From NCBI RefSeq assembly GCF_050281185.1, contig NZ_JBNNWS010000001.1, forward strand, positions 248,001 to 312,000: a stretch of DNA of 64,000 bases. Reading direction: 5' to 3'. This DNA comes from Heyndrickxia sp050281185. Lineage in GTDB: Bacteria; Bacillota; Bacilli; Bacillales; Bacillaceae_C. Numbering within the stretch: position 1 is the stretch's first letter; the number at the start of each line of letters is the position of its first letter. The position numbers were made by a program, and so were the translations under genes. This document shows, one piece after another, positions 35,123 through 43,611 of this stretch. The notes beneath the pieces are model-generated. The model searched no databases and was not told the DNA's origin. It was given only the letters and a program-made list of their open reading frames with translations.

Positions 35123-35767
35123 TCATTTTTTAGATAGTAAATTAATCACAATTTGTACAGCGATAGCATCGTCTAAATAGCCTATCGGAAAGATGTAATC
35201 TGGAATAATATCTACTGGTAAAATAAAATAAATTAGTGCACTCCCCATTAAAGCGAGCTCACGTGGAGTCCCCTTTTTTAACCGGAATTTTTCATACATA
35301 TCTTTCAATTGATTAATAAATGGACCTATGCTGCCTACTTTCTGTAGCTTCTCTCCAAAACTATTTAGAATCGTTTCCGTCCCTTCTTCTGTTTGTACAT
35401 ATTGCTCATATTTGGCCAATTCTTGTTCAACGCTCGCCATAGTAAACTTTTTATCATATAAATTGGAAGACTCTAGGAAATTTTGGATACTGTCAACAGA
35501 TATATGTATATCTGATTGTGGCTTTTTCTGCGCTTGTTCAATTGGGTAACCAGCTGCTATAAATAAGTCTGTGATAGGAACATCAAGACAGTCAGCAAAT
35601 TTTTGTAATTGTTCGGGATTTGCTTTTCGTTTACCGTTTATTATCCTTGAAATTGTAGCTGTATCAATTTCAGTGAGCTCACTAAGCTTTCTCATTGAAA
35701 AAGACCGCTTCTTCAATATTTCTTTTAACAGCAAACTTAAGTTACTATTTTTTATCCCTTCAGACAT
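35123..35767 (-). CDS. XRE-family HTH regulator fused to a YkvA (DUF1232) domain, copy 1
   Basis: A 214-residue protein. Residues about 8-65 are a Cro/C1-type HTH (SMRKLSELTEIDTATISRIINGKRKANPEQ, split as scaffold and recognition helices). A helical linker follows, and the C-terminal 45 residues (YFILPVDIIPDYIFPIGYLDDA) are a YkvA/DUF1232 hydrophobic hairpin, often membrane-associated. The fusion suggests a repressor whose activity may respond to the membrane. AAAGGA precedes the ATG. Its own promoter carries the TGTTGAC-N5-GTCAACA palindrome, consistent with autoregulation. A close paralog of equal length lies at 43612-44274. Confidence 0.82.
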   Translation of the reverse strand: MSEGIKNSNLSLLLKEILKKRSFSMRKLSELTEIDTATISRIINGKRKANPEQLQKFADCLDVPITDLFIAAGYPIEQAQKKPQSDIHISVDSIQNFLESSNLYDKKFTMASVEQELAKYEQYVQTEEGTETILNSFGEKLQKVGSIGPFINQLKDMYEKFRLKKGTPRELALMGSALIYFILPVDIIPDYIFPIGYLDDAIAVQIVINLLSKK

Positions 35768-35950
35768 CTTTATTTTCCTTTCTATAAATTATTCGATGAG
35801 GATTGTAAAAAGATAAATCTAGTGAGAAACGAATCCGTTATCGAAAGAAAATTCAAAATATTAATAGGACTATTGACTCGTAATTCTATTTTATAAAAAT
35901 GCAATATCTTTATAGTTTGAAAGTAGGTCTTATTAAGAAACATACAATTT

Positions 35951-35969
35951 TGTTGACGTTTTGTCAACA
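35951..35969 (-). promoter_or_regulatory. Shared operator, copy 2 (promoter of XRE-YkvA gene 1)
   Basis: TGTTGACGTTTTGTCAACA is a perfect 7-bp-arm palindrome. On the minus strand it contains TTGACA (35967-35962), a consensus -35 box, with TATGTT 17 bp downstream as -10 (35944-35939). A bound protein would block this promoter. The rest of the 314-bp gap to the next gene holds a terminator. Confidence 0.75.
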
Positions 35970-36008
35970 CTTAAAAATCTATTAGACTATTTAGATAATA
36001 ATACGAAT

Positions 36009-36052
36009 AAAAAAACCGATTTAACCATTACTTAGGCTAAATCGGTTTTTTT
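36009..36052. terminator. Terminator at the end of the P-type ATPase operon
   Basis: AAAAACCGATTTA and TAAATCGGTTTTTTT form a strong stem with A and T tracts on both strands. It lies 30 bp past the stop of MntP/YtaF-like copy 2. Confidence 0.9.
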
Positions 36053-36081
36053 ATTCGTATATTTATTATTGCAAAATGGAC

Positions 36082-36690
36082 TTAATCTAAGAATGCAGCT
36101 GCGGCAATAATCAATAGTAATGCGCCGCTAATTAGTGTACCAAATTGTCCTACAGTAAATTTACCGATTCGAACATTTGCTACTTTTCTTCCTATAGCAA
36201 CGCCTCCCCAAACAGTCACGTAACTACCGACTGACGCCAAAACACATATTGCCATAGGATTTAATCCAAGCAAACCTCCTCCTACTCCGTTGGTTAGTGC
36301 GTTTGCTGAAAGGCCAATCCCAAGAAGTATGGATTCTGCAAACCCAATACCGCCTGATTTTCCTAACTTAGGATTTGTTGTATCTGTTGCAGATTCCCCC
36401 CCTTCAATCGATTCTTGGTTTTTACGAGGGATTGCTAATAAAATAATCCTGATACCGATAACGACCAATAAAAAGGAACCAACAACAACGGGTAATATCC
36501 CCGGCATAATCTTAGAGAGCCAGAGTCCAAAGTATACTCCTACTACACTGAAGAGGAAACAAATAACTGATATCAACAAATTTGATAAGTGGCTAATCCG
36601 AATATTACGTATTCCATAAGAGATACCCACACCTAAATTATCAATACTTGAAGAGAATGTTAGTGCTATTATTAACATCCACGCTGTCAT
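36082..36690 (-). CDS. MntP/YtaF-family membrane protein, copy 2
   Basis: A 202-residue six-helix membrane protein, a clear paralog of the gene at 33136-33777 (shared FSSSIDNLGVGISYGIR, GLSANALTNGVGGGLLG and RIGKFTVGQFGTL). The central cytoplasmic loop is shorter. Probably a divalent-cation, perhaps Mn2+, exporter. It is the last gene of the five-gene operon headed by the DUF-like gene at 42671. ATG 36690 has AAGGGTGAT upstream; a TTG two codons earlier is possible. Having one copy inside the operon and one with the same operator upstream ties both to one control circuit. Confidence 0.75.
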   Translation of the reverse strand: MTAWMLIIALTFSSSIDNLGVGISYGIRNIRISHLSNLLISVICFLFSVVGVYFGLWLSKIMPGILPVVVGSFLLVVIGIRIILLAIPRKNQESIEGGESATDTTNPKLGKSGGIGFAESILLGIGLSANALTNGVGGGLLGLNPMAICVLASVGSYVTVWGGVAIGRKVANVRIGKFTVGQFGTLISGALLLIIAAAAFLD

Positions 36691-36748
36691 TTCCAATCAC
36701 CCTTTCGCATTTTTCAACATTAAAATGTTTTTCTTTTTCAAAGCCTAT

Positions 36749-36982
36749 TTAAAACCGTGTCAAAGTAAACCATTTCATTAAATTCATGCGATTAGCCTTT
36801 CCTTTTTCACGAACAGAACGAAAGATCTCACCGGTGAAAGATCCCATTTTTTTAGAAATTTCTTTGTGAAGTAATTTATCTTGGGAGGCCATTTTTACAC
36901 TTATTTCTAGTGCATGTTCAAAATGTTCAAGTGCTGTTTCTAAATGATAGTCAATATCGTTTTCAACCGTTTTTGGGATCAT
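36749..36982 (-). CDS. Small helical protein of the P-type ATPase operon
   Basis: A 77-residue protein I do not recognise. The start at 36982 lies 9 nt after GGAGG and overlaps the end of the preceding gene by 20 bp, so translation is probably coupled. The sequence is predominantly helical and soluble (YHLETALEHFEHALEISVKM), basic in the middle and at the end, without a membrane segment. It sits between the DUF5132-like gene and MntP/YtaF-like copy 2. Possibly an accessory or assembly factor for the ATPase; no function is assigned. Confidence 0.55.
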   Translation of the reverse strand: MIPKTVENDIDYHLETALEHFEHALEISVKMASQDKLLHKEISKKMGSFTGEIFRSVREKGKANRMNLMKWFTLTRF

Positions 36983-37517
36983 TGTTATTTTCCTCCTCTT
37001 GTTCTGCATGTGTAGCTACTAATACATTTACTACTTTTTCCTCATTCGTTATTTCCTGTATGCTTGGTGCTTCCTTATCATCCATAATTTCCTCTTCTAT
37101 ATCAGAGATTTCCTTATCAACTAGTTTCTGCTTTCTTTCCAGTTTTGCTTCAACAATAAGGTCTTCTACTTCTTCCTTAATCGTTTCAATTGTCGATTTA
37201 ACACTTTTTATTCCTGTATCAACAAGTGGACGAATTTTATCTTTTGCTGCAGGGATTAAAGTGAAAGCTAAGTTTTTTCGCTCCATCTCTTGTTTTATTT
37301 CTTCATCGTTCGCAAGTTCTTTATCAAATTTATCCTGCATTCTTTCTAATTTTGCTTCAGCAATAATATCCTCGACTTCTTCCTTGATTGTTTCATAAGT
37401 TGATTTCGCTCCCTTTATCCCTGTTTCTGCAAGGGGACGGAGTGTTTTTTTAACTACTGGTAATAAAGCGGCAGTTGCGAATGCTAAAGCAGATCCTATC
37501 ACAATTTTCCGAATCAT
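36963..37517 (-). CDS. DUF5132-like protein with duplicated helical repeat
   Basis: A 184-residue protein with a short hydrophobic N-terminus (IVIGSALAFATAALLPVV) and two copies of a segment of about 42 residues. Copy one (about 19-61) contains LRPLAETGIKGAKSTYETIK; copy two (about 90-130) contains IRPLVDTGIKSVKSTIETIK. Both end EEVEDxIxEAKLER. The tail is strongly acidic. The repeat looks like DUF5132, a domain found next to large P-type ATPases; I recall this association rather than having searched for it. It could be an amphipathic regulatory or scaffold partner of the ATPase encoded 12 bp upstream. Confidence 0.65.
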   Translation of the reverse strand: MIRKIVIGSALAFATAALLPVVKKTLRPLAETGIKGAKSTYETIKEEVEDIIAEAKLERMQDKFDKELANDEEIKQEMERKNLAFTLIPAAKDKIRPLVDTGIKSVKSTIETIKEEVEDLIVEAKLERKQKLVDKEISDIEEEIMDDKEAPSIQEITNEEKVVNVLVATHAEQEEENNNDPKNG

Positions 37518-37529
37518 TTTCTCACTCCT

Positions 37530-40500
37530 TTATACTGGTTTTAGTAATGCAGATTCATTGATAACTGGTTGTACTGAATCGGTGGTTCTACGAGAGATTA
37601 AATGAATAATAGGTTTTGAAAGTTTAGTTACTGTTCCAGCTACAAGTAAAACAGGTACCCATTGAGTGATGGACAATGGAACCGTGTGAAATATACGGGC
37701 TAATGGCGGCACATATATGGCCAATAATAAGACAAGCCATGAAGCCCCTAATGCAGTGACGAAAAAGCGATCCTTCGACCAGTCACGAACCGTTTCCTCT
37801 GATCCCTCCTGCCTCCAAGAGAAAGTTTGAATAAGCTGGCCTGCAACTAAAGTAGCAAAAGCTGATGTTTGAGCTACAGCAAGAGGAACTCCAACTGCTA
37901 CACTGATAGCAAATAAACCTAGTGAACCCGCTCCAAGCAGAAGACCACGTGTAACGACCTTCTTATATAATTCCTTATCGACAATATCTTGCCGTTTCGT
38001 TTGTTTTGTTTTATTTCCAGGATTAATAGCCAATATCATAGCGGGTAAAGCATCTGTTATTAGATTCATTAATAAAATTTGTATTGGAACCAAAGGAATC
38101 GGTAATCCAGCTATAACTGCAGCGCTCGTAACAAGTACTTCTGCTAAATTCCCTGTTAATAGACATCCAATTGCTTTTCGGATATTACCGATAATCGTTC
38201 TACCTTCTTTTACTCCTTCAACAATCGAACCAATATGGTCTTCTATTAGAATCATGTCTGCTGCTTCTTTTGTTACTTCTGTCCCTGTCTGTCCCATAGC
38301 AATACCAACATTGGCCTTTTTAATAGCTGGAGTATCATTTACACCATCCCCAGTCATTGCAACAATTTGCCCGCTATTTTGAAAAGCGGTTACAATTCGC
38401 AATTTGTGAGCAGGTGTAACACGAGCGAACACAGATGTATCCTTTACCACTTCTTTTAATTCTTCATCAGTAAGTTGATCGATTTCCGGTCCTGTTAAAA
38501 TTTTGTCCTGTCTGTTCCAAATTCCTGTTAGTTTAGCAATTGAAATGGCAGTAATAGGATGATCTCCTGTAATCATCACTGGTTTCACACCTAAAATTTT
38601 AGCTTCATAGATACTTTTCTGTACCTCAGGTTTTGGTGGATCGATCATTCCTACCAAGCCAACAAAGATTAAAGAATCTTCATTTACATCATCTTGCTCC
38701 AAATTCTTCCGATTGTATGCAAATCCTAATACCCTTAATGCATTTTTAGCAAACTCTTCGTTTTGCTGTAAAATTACTTGTTTTTCCTTATCCGTTAGAG
38801 GAAAAATGTCACCATTCTCCTGATACCATGAACAGCGGTCCAAAATTGCCTCTACAGAGCCTTTGGAAAGCTGGTAATATTCTTGGTCAATATTCGTATG
38901 ATTACAAATTACACTCATAATTTTTGTTTCCGAATCAAAGGGTTCCTCATGGCTTCTAAACCAATGTGCCATGTCCTCTTTCCATAATCCGGTTTTAGCA
39001 GCCAAGCTTAATAAAGCTCCCTCTGTCGGATCCCCTTTAACGATCCATTTACCTTCTTCTTGTTCTAATTTACTATTATTACAGAGAACCCCAATCTGAA
39101 GAATTCGTGCTAATTCAGGATTTTCTAATGGATTATTTATGTGTTCATCAAAATCGATATCCTCATCTATCTTTTCTATTTCTAGAGTTGCCGCCACTTC
39201 GTGAAAAGATTTCTTATCAATCGATCCAACTGGCTCATATCCATTCCCTGATACACTCCACAGTTGATTGGTCGTTGCAATGGCTTTAACTGTCATTTCA
39301 TTTTTCGTAAGAGTTCCCGTTTTATCTGAGCAGATCACGGTTGTCCGCCCAAGTGTTTCTAGGCTTGAAAGCTTACGAACAAGTGCATTCTGCTTTTGCA
39401 TACGGAAAATACCTGCACTTAAAGCAATCGTAATCATAATCGGGAGACCTTCAGGTACGGCGGAAGCAGTAAGAGTAATTGAGGTCGCAATCATTTGCGT
39501 AATCGGCAATCCTCTTAGTATACCTGCTAACAGAACAAGTCCTCCTGCAACAAAAGCCCCTTTGATAAACGTTTTGCTTATGGAAGTTACCTTTTTCTGC
39601 AAAGGAGTCGCTTCCAGTTCCTCTCCTTTCATCAAGGAAATCATATATCCCATTTCCGTACTCATTCCCGTTGTTACAACAAGACCTAGAGCTTTCCCGC
39701 GCGTTACGGAAGTACCCATAAAGAGCATATTTTTCCGCTCTGCTAATGGACAATCTTGCGTGACAACCTCGGTTGTCTTTTCAACAGGCAGGGATTCTCC
39801 TGTTAAAGTTGCTTCGTTTATCTCTAAGTTCCAAGAACGAATAATGCGTAAATCAGCTGGGACCCGATCACCTGATTCGATACAGACAATATCACCTGGA
39901 ACAAGTTCTGTACTTGATAATTCTACTTCTTTACTTTCTCTTATTACTTTACATTTTGGAGATCGAAATTGATTGAGAGCCTCCACAACTTTTTCTGCTT
40001 TTCGTTCTTGAAGCGTTCCTATGAACGCATTTGCAACAAGGATTGTTCCCATTGCCAATCCATCAAATACACCACCTGAAAAGAAAGATAATGCCGTAGC
40101 CCCGAGCAGAATAAGTGAGGTAAATTCCTTAAATTGCCCTAGAAAAGATACATACCATGGTATGGTCTGTTTTGCCTCAATCTGATTTTCCCCATATTGC
40201 TTTCGCAACACCTTAACTTGGGATGTATTTAATCCTTCTTGTTCATTCACTTTAAATGCATTCATAATTTCTTCTTTACTCATTGCGTGCCATGGCATAC
40301 TTTCCATTTGAGCAGAAATATCTTTAGAGCCCCTCTCAACCTTAACTATTTGAGGACTATCTCTTTTCGGTGCTTCTTTTCTCGAAAAAAGTTTTTCACT
40401 CTTTCTCTTCGTTCTAGATAAGAATGTTAATGAAAGGGCATTTGCCATTAAAGCGATAACAGGAGCCGAGAAAACAGCCCCAATGGCTAGAAACTCTCCG

Positions 40501-42257
40501 ATAAAATTCCACATCTTAGTCATACGGAAATGTTGACGAACTAGACCATTTATTTTTTTCGCATATTCCATAGACTGTCGGATATCTGTAATCTTTTTAT
40601 AGGAAACACTTGGACTTTGGATTGGATTTTTATCACTTATTTGAATGTTATTACCATTCACAAATAAAACTTCTTCCCCCTGTGATCGTAAAGCATCTAC
40701 ACGGTTTGATACATGATCATTAAGCCAACTTCCATCCACGCCATGTTTAGTAAGTGTTTCCCGACTAATATTTAAACTATTTCTTAAAACTCCTACTTTC
40801 CATTTGTTCTCAGATAACCAATTAGCTATTTCTATATATTTGGAAGTAAACTCTACTTTCGATCCAATTAATAAGCCAAGACACTTTTTATCCTTTGCGA
40901 CGAATTGGACAATAAAGCCTTCCTTCTGCATTCGCTTTGCTTCAAGATCGTATTGGGAGGTATCCACACCAAGTTGCTGAACAAACCTCTTGTTTCCGAA
41001 AAAACATTTGACACTTTGGATTTTCCCAGTAATACCTTGTTCTTCTTCTTCAAGACAAAAGGCATTTCGCAATGTACGACCTGTTTCTTTCGCTTTCTTC
41101 ATCACTTCTTCTTTCCATGGATGTTCGCTCTTTTTCATAAGCGAAGATACGGTACACCATAGTTGATCTTCGTTTCCTCCGTAGGAGATACAGCGGAGCT
41201 CTTTTGTTTCCGCTTGAAGTATTTGGGATGTATCATCAAATAATATCGTTTTTGTGCGAGACAATTTGGAAAGTGATCCATTTTCCGGAATTAAATACCC
41301 TCGCTCCTTTGAAATGAGGTCAGCTTGCCCCCATGCATATTCAGCAGACACAACAGCAGGTTTCGGATTAGCCGCAAGCATAACTGCCATGCCACTTAAA
41401 GGATTTCTTGATAAAGCCCAGGTTGCTCCTCCGAGAATCATTCCCCATTTCGATTGTTTCTCACTATACGATTTAATATCGGATGGAAGGTGTTCTTCTC
41501 TGTCATTCACATTGCTTTCATTTATATATGTCTGGCTTCGTTTCCAATTTAGATAGTTTAATAGACTGAGACCAGCTAATACAACTATATTTTCACGAAC
41601 TAGAGCCAGAGCCAGTGTACTTACACCAAGTAATAAATCCGGATTCACCTTTTTGTTGGCAGCTAATTGTTGAAATCCGCGTTTAAGGAAAGGATAGCCT
41701 GTTAAAATAGAAACGCATCCAGATAAACAAAAAAGACTAGTGCTATTAGCTAAAGCTGATCTGCCCATAAATAGTTGTTTAATGCCAATGGCGCTTAATC
41801 CAACGACAGAGAGTGCTAGAGGAAGAGGTACCTTCTCTTTTGGAGGCTTATCATCCACCTTTTTATAGATTAATTGTGAATCCAAAGGATTTTCTCCTGT
41901 TATTAACTTTGGTGAATGATTCGAACCTTCTCTCTCTTCGGGTATTTCAGCTGTAACAGAAAATTCTTCTTCCATTTCTTCATTGGCATGACCTATCACT
42001 CCGCCCATAGGCTGTTGCTCAAAGGTCTGGATGATTTGGCATATTTTATGTAATGATATCTTGGAATCATCATAGGTAATAAGTGCTCTACCAGTATCTA
42101 TAGAGGGACTTACCTTATAGATTCCTTCTACCTTACTAAACTGATCAAAGATTAAATTTGCCATGTTTAAATTGTGTTTAAGTTTATATATTTCAATTCG
42201 GATCCTTCCAGGTAAGGACCGAATAAATCTCGTCTTAAATGATTTAGTCTGCATCAT
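37530..42257 (-). CDS. Giant P-type ATPase: degenerate ATPase core fused to an intact cation ATPase
   Basis: A 1575-residue membrane protein, about twice the usual size. Residues 1-90 form an HMA-like ferredoxin fold without the CxxC metal site (LPGRIRIEIY, SPSIDTGRALITYD). Residues about 140-620 are a decayed P-type core: membrane segments, LFDDTSQIL (D341) where DKTGTLT is expected, and LFVNGNNIQ where a GDGxND motif is expected. From about 650 an intact ATPase follows with TGES (819-822), SDKTGTLT (D978) and TGDGVND (G1303), then C-terminal membrane helices. The layout resembles mycobacterial CtpI. Ion specificity is unknown; the C-half resembles P2 Ca2+/Mn2+ pumps. Confidence 0.85.
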   Translation of the reverse strand: MMQTKSFKTRFIRSLPGRIRIEIYKLKHNLNMANLIFDQFSKVEGIYKVSPSIDTGRALITYDDSKISLHKICQIIQTFEQQPMGGVIGHANEEMEEEFSVTAEIPEEREGSNHSPKLITGENPLDSQLIYKKVDDKPPKEKVPLPLALSVVGLSAIGIKQLFMGRSALANSTSLFCLSGCVSILTGYPFLKRGFQQLAANKKVNPDLLLGVSTLALALVRENIVVLAGLSLLNYLNWKRSQTYINESNVNDREEHLPSDIKSYSEKQSKWGMILGGATWALSRNPLSGMAVMLAANPKPAVVSAEYAWGQADLISKERGYLIPENGSLSKLSRTKTILFDDTSQILQAETKELRCISYGGNEDQLWCTVSSLMKKSEHPWKEEVMKKAKETGRTLRNAFCLEEEEQGITGKIQSVKCFFGNKRFVQQLGVDTSQYDLEAKRMQKEGFIVQFVAKDKKCLGLLIGSKVEFTSKYIEIANWLSENKWKVGVLRNSLNISRETLTKHGVDGSWLNDHVSNRVDALRSQGEEVLFVNGNNIQISDKNPIQSPSVSYKKITDIRQSMEYAKKINGLVRQHFRMTKMWNFIGEFLAIGAVFSAPVIALMANALSLTFLSRTKRKSEKLFSRKEAPKRDSPQIVKVERGSKDISAQMESMPWHAMSKEEIMNAFKVNEQEGLNTSQVKVLRKQYGENQIEAKQTIPWYVSFLGQFKEFTSLILLGATALSFFSGGVFDGLAMGTILVANAFIGTLQERKAEKVVEALNQFRSPKCKVIRESKEVELSSTELVPGDIVCIESGDRVPADLRIIRSWNLEINEATLTGESLPVEKTTEVVTQDCPLAERKNMLFMGTSVTRGKALGLVVTTGMSTEMGYMISLMKGEELEATPLQKKVTSISKTFIKGAFVAGGLVLLAGILRGLPITQMIATSITLTASAVPEGLPIMITIALSAGIFRMQKQNALVRKLSSLETLGRTTVICSDKTGTLTKNEMTVKAIATTNQLWSVSGNGYEPVGSIDKKSFHEVAATLEIEKIDEDIDFDEHINNPLENPELARILQIGVLCNNSKLEQEEGKWIVKGDPTEGALLSLAAKTGLWKEDMAHWFRSHEEPFDSETKIMSVICNHTNIDQEYYQLSKGSVEAILDRCSWYQENGDIFPLTDKEKQVILQQNEEFAKNALRVLGFAYNRKNLEQDDVNEDSLIFVGLVGMIDPPKPEVQKSIYEAKILGVKPVMITGDHPITAISIAKLTGIWNRQDKILTGPEIDQLTDEELKEVVKDTSVFARVTPAHKLRIVTAFQNSGQIVAMTGDGVNDTPAIKKANVGIAMGQTGTEVTKEAADMILIEDHIGSIVEGVKEGRTIIGNIRKAIGCLLTGNLAEVLVTSAAVIAGLPIPLVPIQILLMNLITDALPAMILAINPGNKTKQTKRQDIVDKELYKKVVTRGLLLGAGSLGLFAISVAVGVPLAVAQTSAFATLVAGQLIQTFSWRQEGSEETVRDWSKDRFFVTALGASWLVLLLAIYVPPLARIFHTVPLSITQWVPVLLVAGTVTKLSKPIIHLISRRTTDSVQPVINESALLKPV

Positions 42258-42308
42258 AATTCTCCTTATCGTAAAATTAAGGAATTAAATTGATTTACTC
42301 TTCGGATG

Positions 42309-42671
42309 CTAATGCGGACTATTAGTAGAACTTTCATAATTTATCTCCTGATCAGAAAGGTGTTCATTAGCATTAGAAACCCATTTATCCTGAAGTTTAG
42401 TTAAGGTATTCTGAATCGTTTCAACAATACCTAAAATAGGCTTAGTCACCTTGACTGCAACTTTTCGTACAGCTTCTTTAACATTAGGTGATTGTTGGTC
42501 CATCATTTCAGAATCGGCATCTTGGATCTCATCTTCCTTTCCTAGAAAGACCGATATAGTTTTTACAGCTACTTTTCGTATAGTTGCTCTAGCTTTAGGT
42601 GATGCAATAAGTACTGCGGTCACACCAACACCAATTGCGATACCAATAGGGGATTTTATAAAACGAAGCAT
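42309..42671 (-). CDS. Small membrane-anchored protein heading the P-type ATPase operon
   Basis: A 120-residue protein of unrecognised family. A hydrophobic N-terminus (SPIGIAIGVGVTAVLIA) is followed by two related helical segments, ARATIRKVAVKTISVFLG and VKEAVRKVAVKVTKPILG, and a polar tail. The duplicated RKVAVK helix echoes the duplicated design of the DUF5132-like protein in the same operon. I place the start at the second ATG (42671), 8 nt after GAGGAG. It lies 51 bp before the ATPase gene and is the first gene after the operator at 42842. Confidence 0.6.
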   Translation of the reverse strand: MLRFIKSPIGIAIGVGVTAVLIASPKARATIRKVAVKTISVFLGKEDEIQDADSEMMDQQSPNVKEAVRKVAVKVTKPILGIVETIQNTLTKLQDKWVSNANEHLSDQEINYESSTNSPH

Positions 42672-42829
42672 AATCATTTCTCCTCACATGAATAAATTTT
42701 GGTATTAAGAACAAATTTTTTAATACGGAAACTAAACTTCGTAACTGCAAAAAAAATGACATTAATGCCCAAGAAATTTGGTATACATTTCATCACCTCC
42801 CTTAATTTTCTAAATATTTATAATAATAA

Positions 42830-42860
42830 AATATACACCTTTGTTGACGTTTTATCAACA
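42830..42860 (-). promoter_or_regulatory. Promoter and shared operator, copy 3 (P-type ATPase operon)
   Basis: TGTTGACGTTTTATCAACA (42842-42860) is a near-perfect palindrome, one base different from copy 2. On the minus strand TTGATA (42858-42853) and TATATT (42835-42830) are 17 bp apart, a good sigma-A promoter whose -35 is inside the operator. The leader of about 150 nt contains a near-perfect GGGAGGTGAT sequence followed by short frames (8 or 39 codons). It is unclear whether any is translated. Confidence 0.72.
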
Positions 42861-42974
42861 CTTTATTTCAAAATTACAAATTTTATGTTAATATTTTTTC
42901 AATTTTTTATATTGAAACAGTCACAGATGCTGCGAAAGCTAAATATAATATAAAAAATTTCTCAGGGAGTGTTT

Positions 42975-43157
42975 ATGATGGTGCTAATTAAATGGAGATT
43001 CAATATTCTGCCTAAAATCAAATGGAAATCTTTAATAACACCTAAATTTACAAAAGCATTAATTAATATTATTCCTACTCTTGTTGCCACAATATTAGGC
43101 GATATTGTCATTCTTTTACTTCGAACCTATCTAGCAAACAGATTTAAGCTATTATGA
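42975..43157 (+). CDS. Small putative membrane protein, divergent from the ATPase operon
   Basis: A 60-residue frame (ATG 42975, GGGAG about 6 nt upstream). The first half is basic (KWRFNILPKIKWKSLITPKF). The second half is one hydrophobic helix (LINIIPTLVATILGDIVILL) with a short basic tail. No family is recognised. It reads away from the ATPase operon, about 115 bp from the operator, and could be a small membrane regulator or subunit. Coding status rests on the ribosome site and composition only. Confidence 0.45.
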   Translation: MMVLIKWRFNILPKIKWKSLITPKFTKALINIIPTLVATILGDIVILLLRTYLANRFKLL

Positions 43158-43339
43158 TTCACTCTGCCTCTTATTTAAAGGCTTTATTGAACCTATTGTT
43201 GTTGCGGATAAAACCAATTGGCACGTATTCAGCTAGTTAGACCACGTATAGAAATCGCTGCCTACATGCCCCCAGATAATTTTATCTACAGTCACCATTT
43301 ACAAAAGCCTATAAAAAAATATATGGAGGTGAAAAATAC

Positions 43340-43432
43340 ATGAATAAGGATACGAGGCGGGCAATCATGTTTGGAGTAATTCATTCAGTCTTTTTTTTGG
43401 AATTAACATTATATTTTACCGTTTTTCATTAA
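43340..43432 (+). CDS. Tiny putative membrane peptide
   Basis: A 30-codon frame, MNKDTRRAIMFGVIHSVFFL then a hydrophobic end. It is preceded by GGAGGTGA 7 nt from its ATG, one of the best ribosome sites in the window. It would form a single membrane helix with a charged N-terminus. It lies between the 60-residue frame and XRE-YkvA copy 2 on the same strand. No homology is recognised; the strong ribosome site is the main support. Confidence 0.45.
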   Translation: MNKDTRRAIMFGVIHSVFFLELTLYFTVFH

Positions 43433-43611
43433 GGCTAAGGTTATAGATAAGATAAACGAGGATGAAAAGGATTTATCATTTTCGTTTAGCATACTGTTCA
43501 TCTTATTGTCGTAATATATAGAAACACCAAAAAATACTTATATTAACTTATATGCAACATATTATCGGGGAAATTCGAAGTATATTCTATTCCGTAAAGG
43601 AGCGAAAGGAG

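Noticed and set aside
35782..35970. Minus-strand frame of 62 codons upstream of XRE-YkvA copy 1
   Set aside because: It begins inside the operator and lies where the promoter is; no ribosome site, so it is more likely leader DNA.
42699..42953. Plus-strand frame of 84 codons opposite the P-type ATPase promoter
   Set aside because: It runs through the operator and promoter, lacks a ribosome site and has AT-driven composition.
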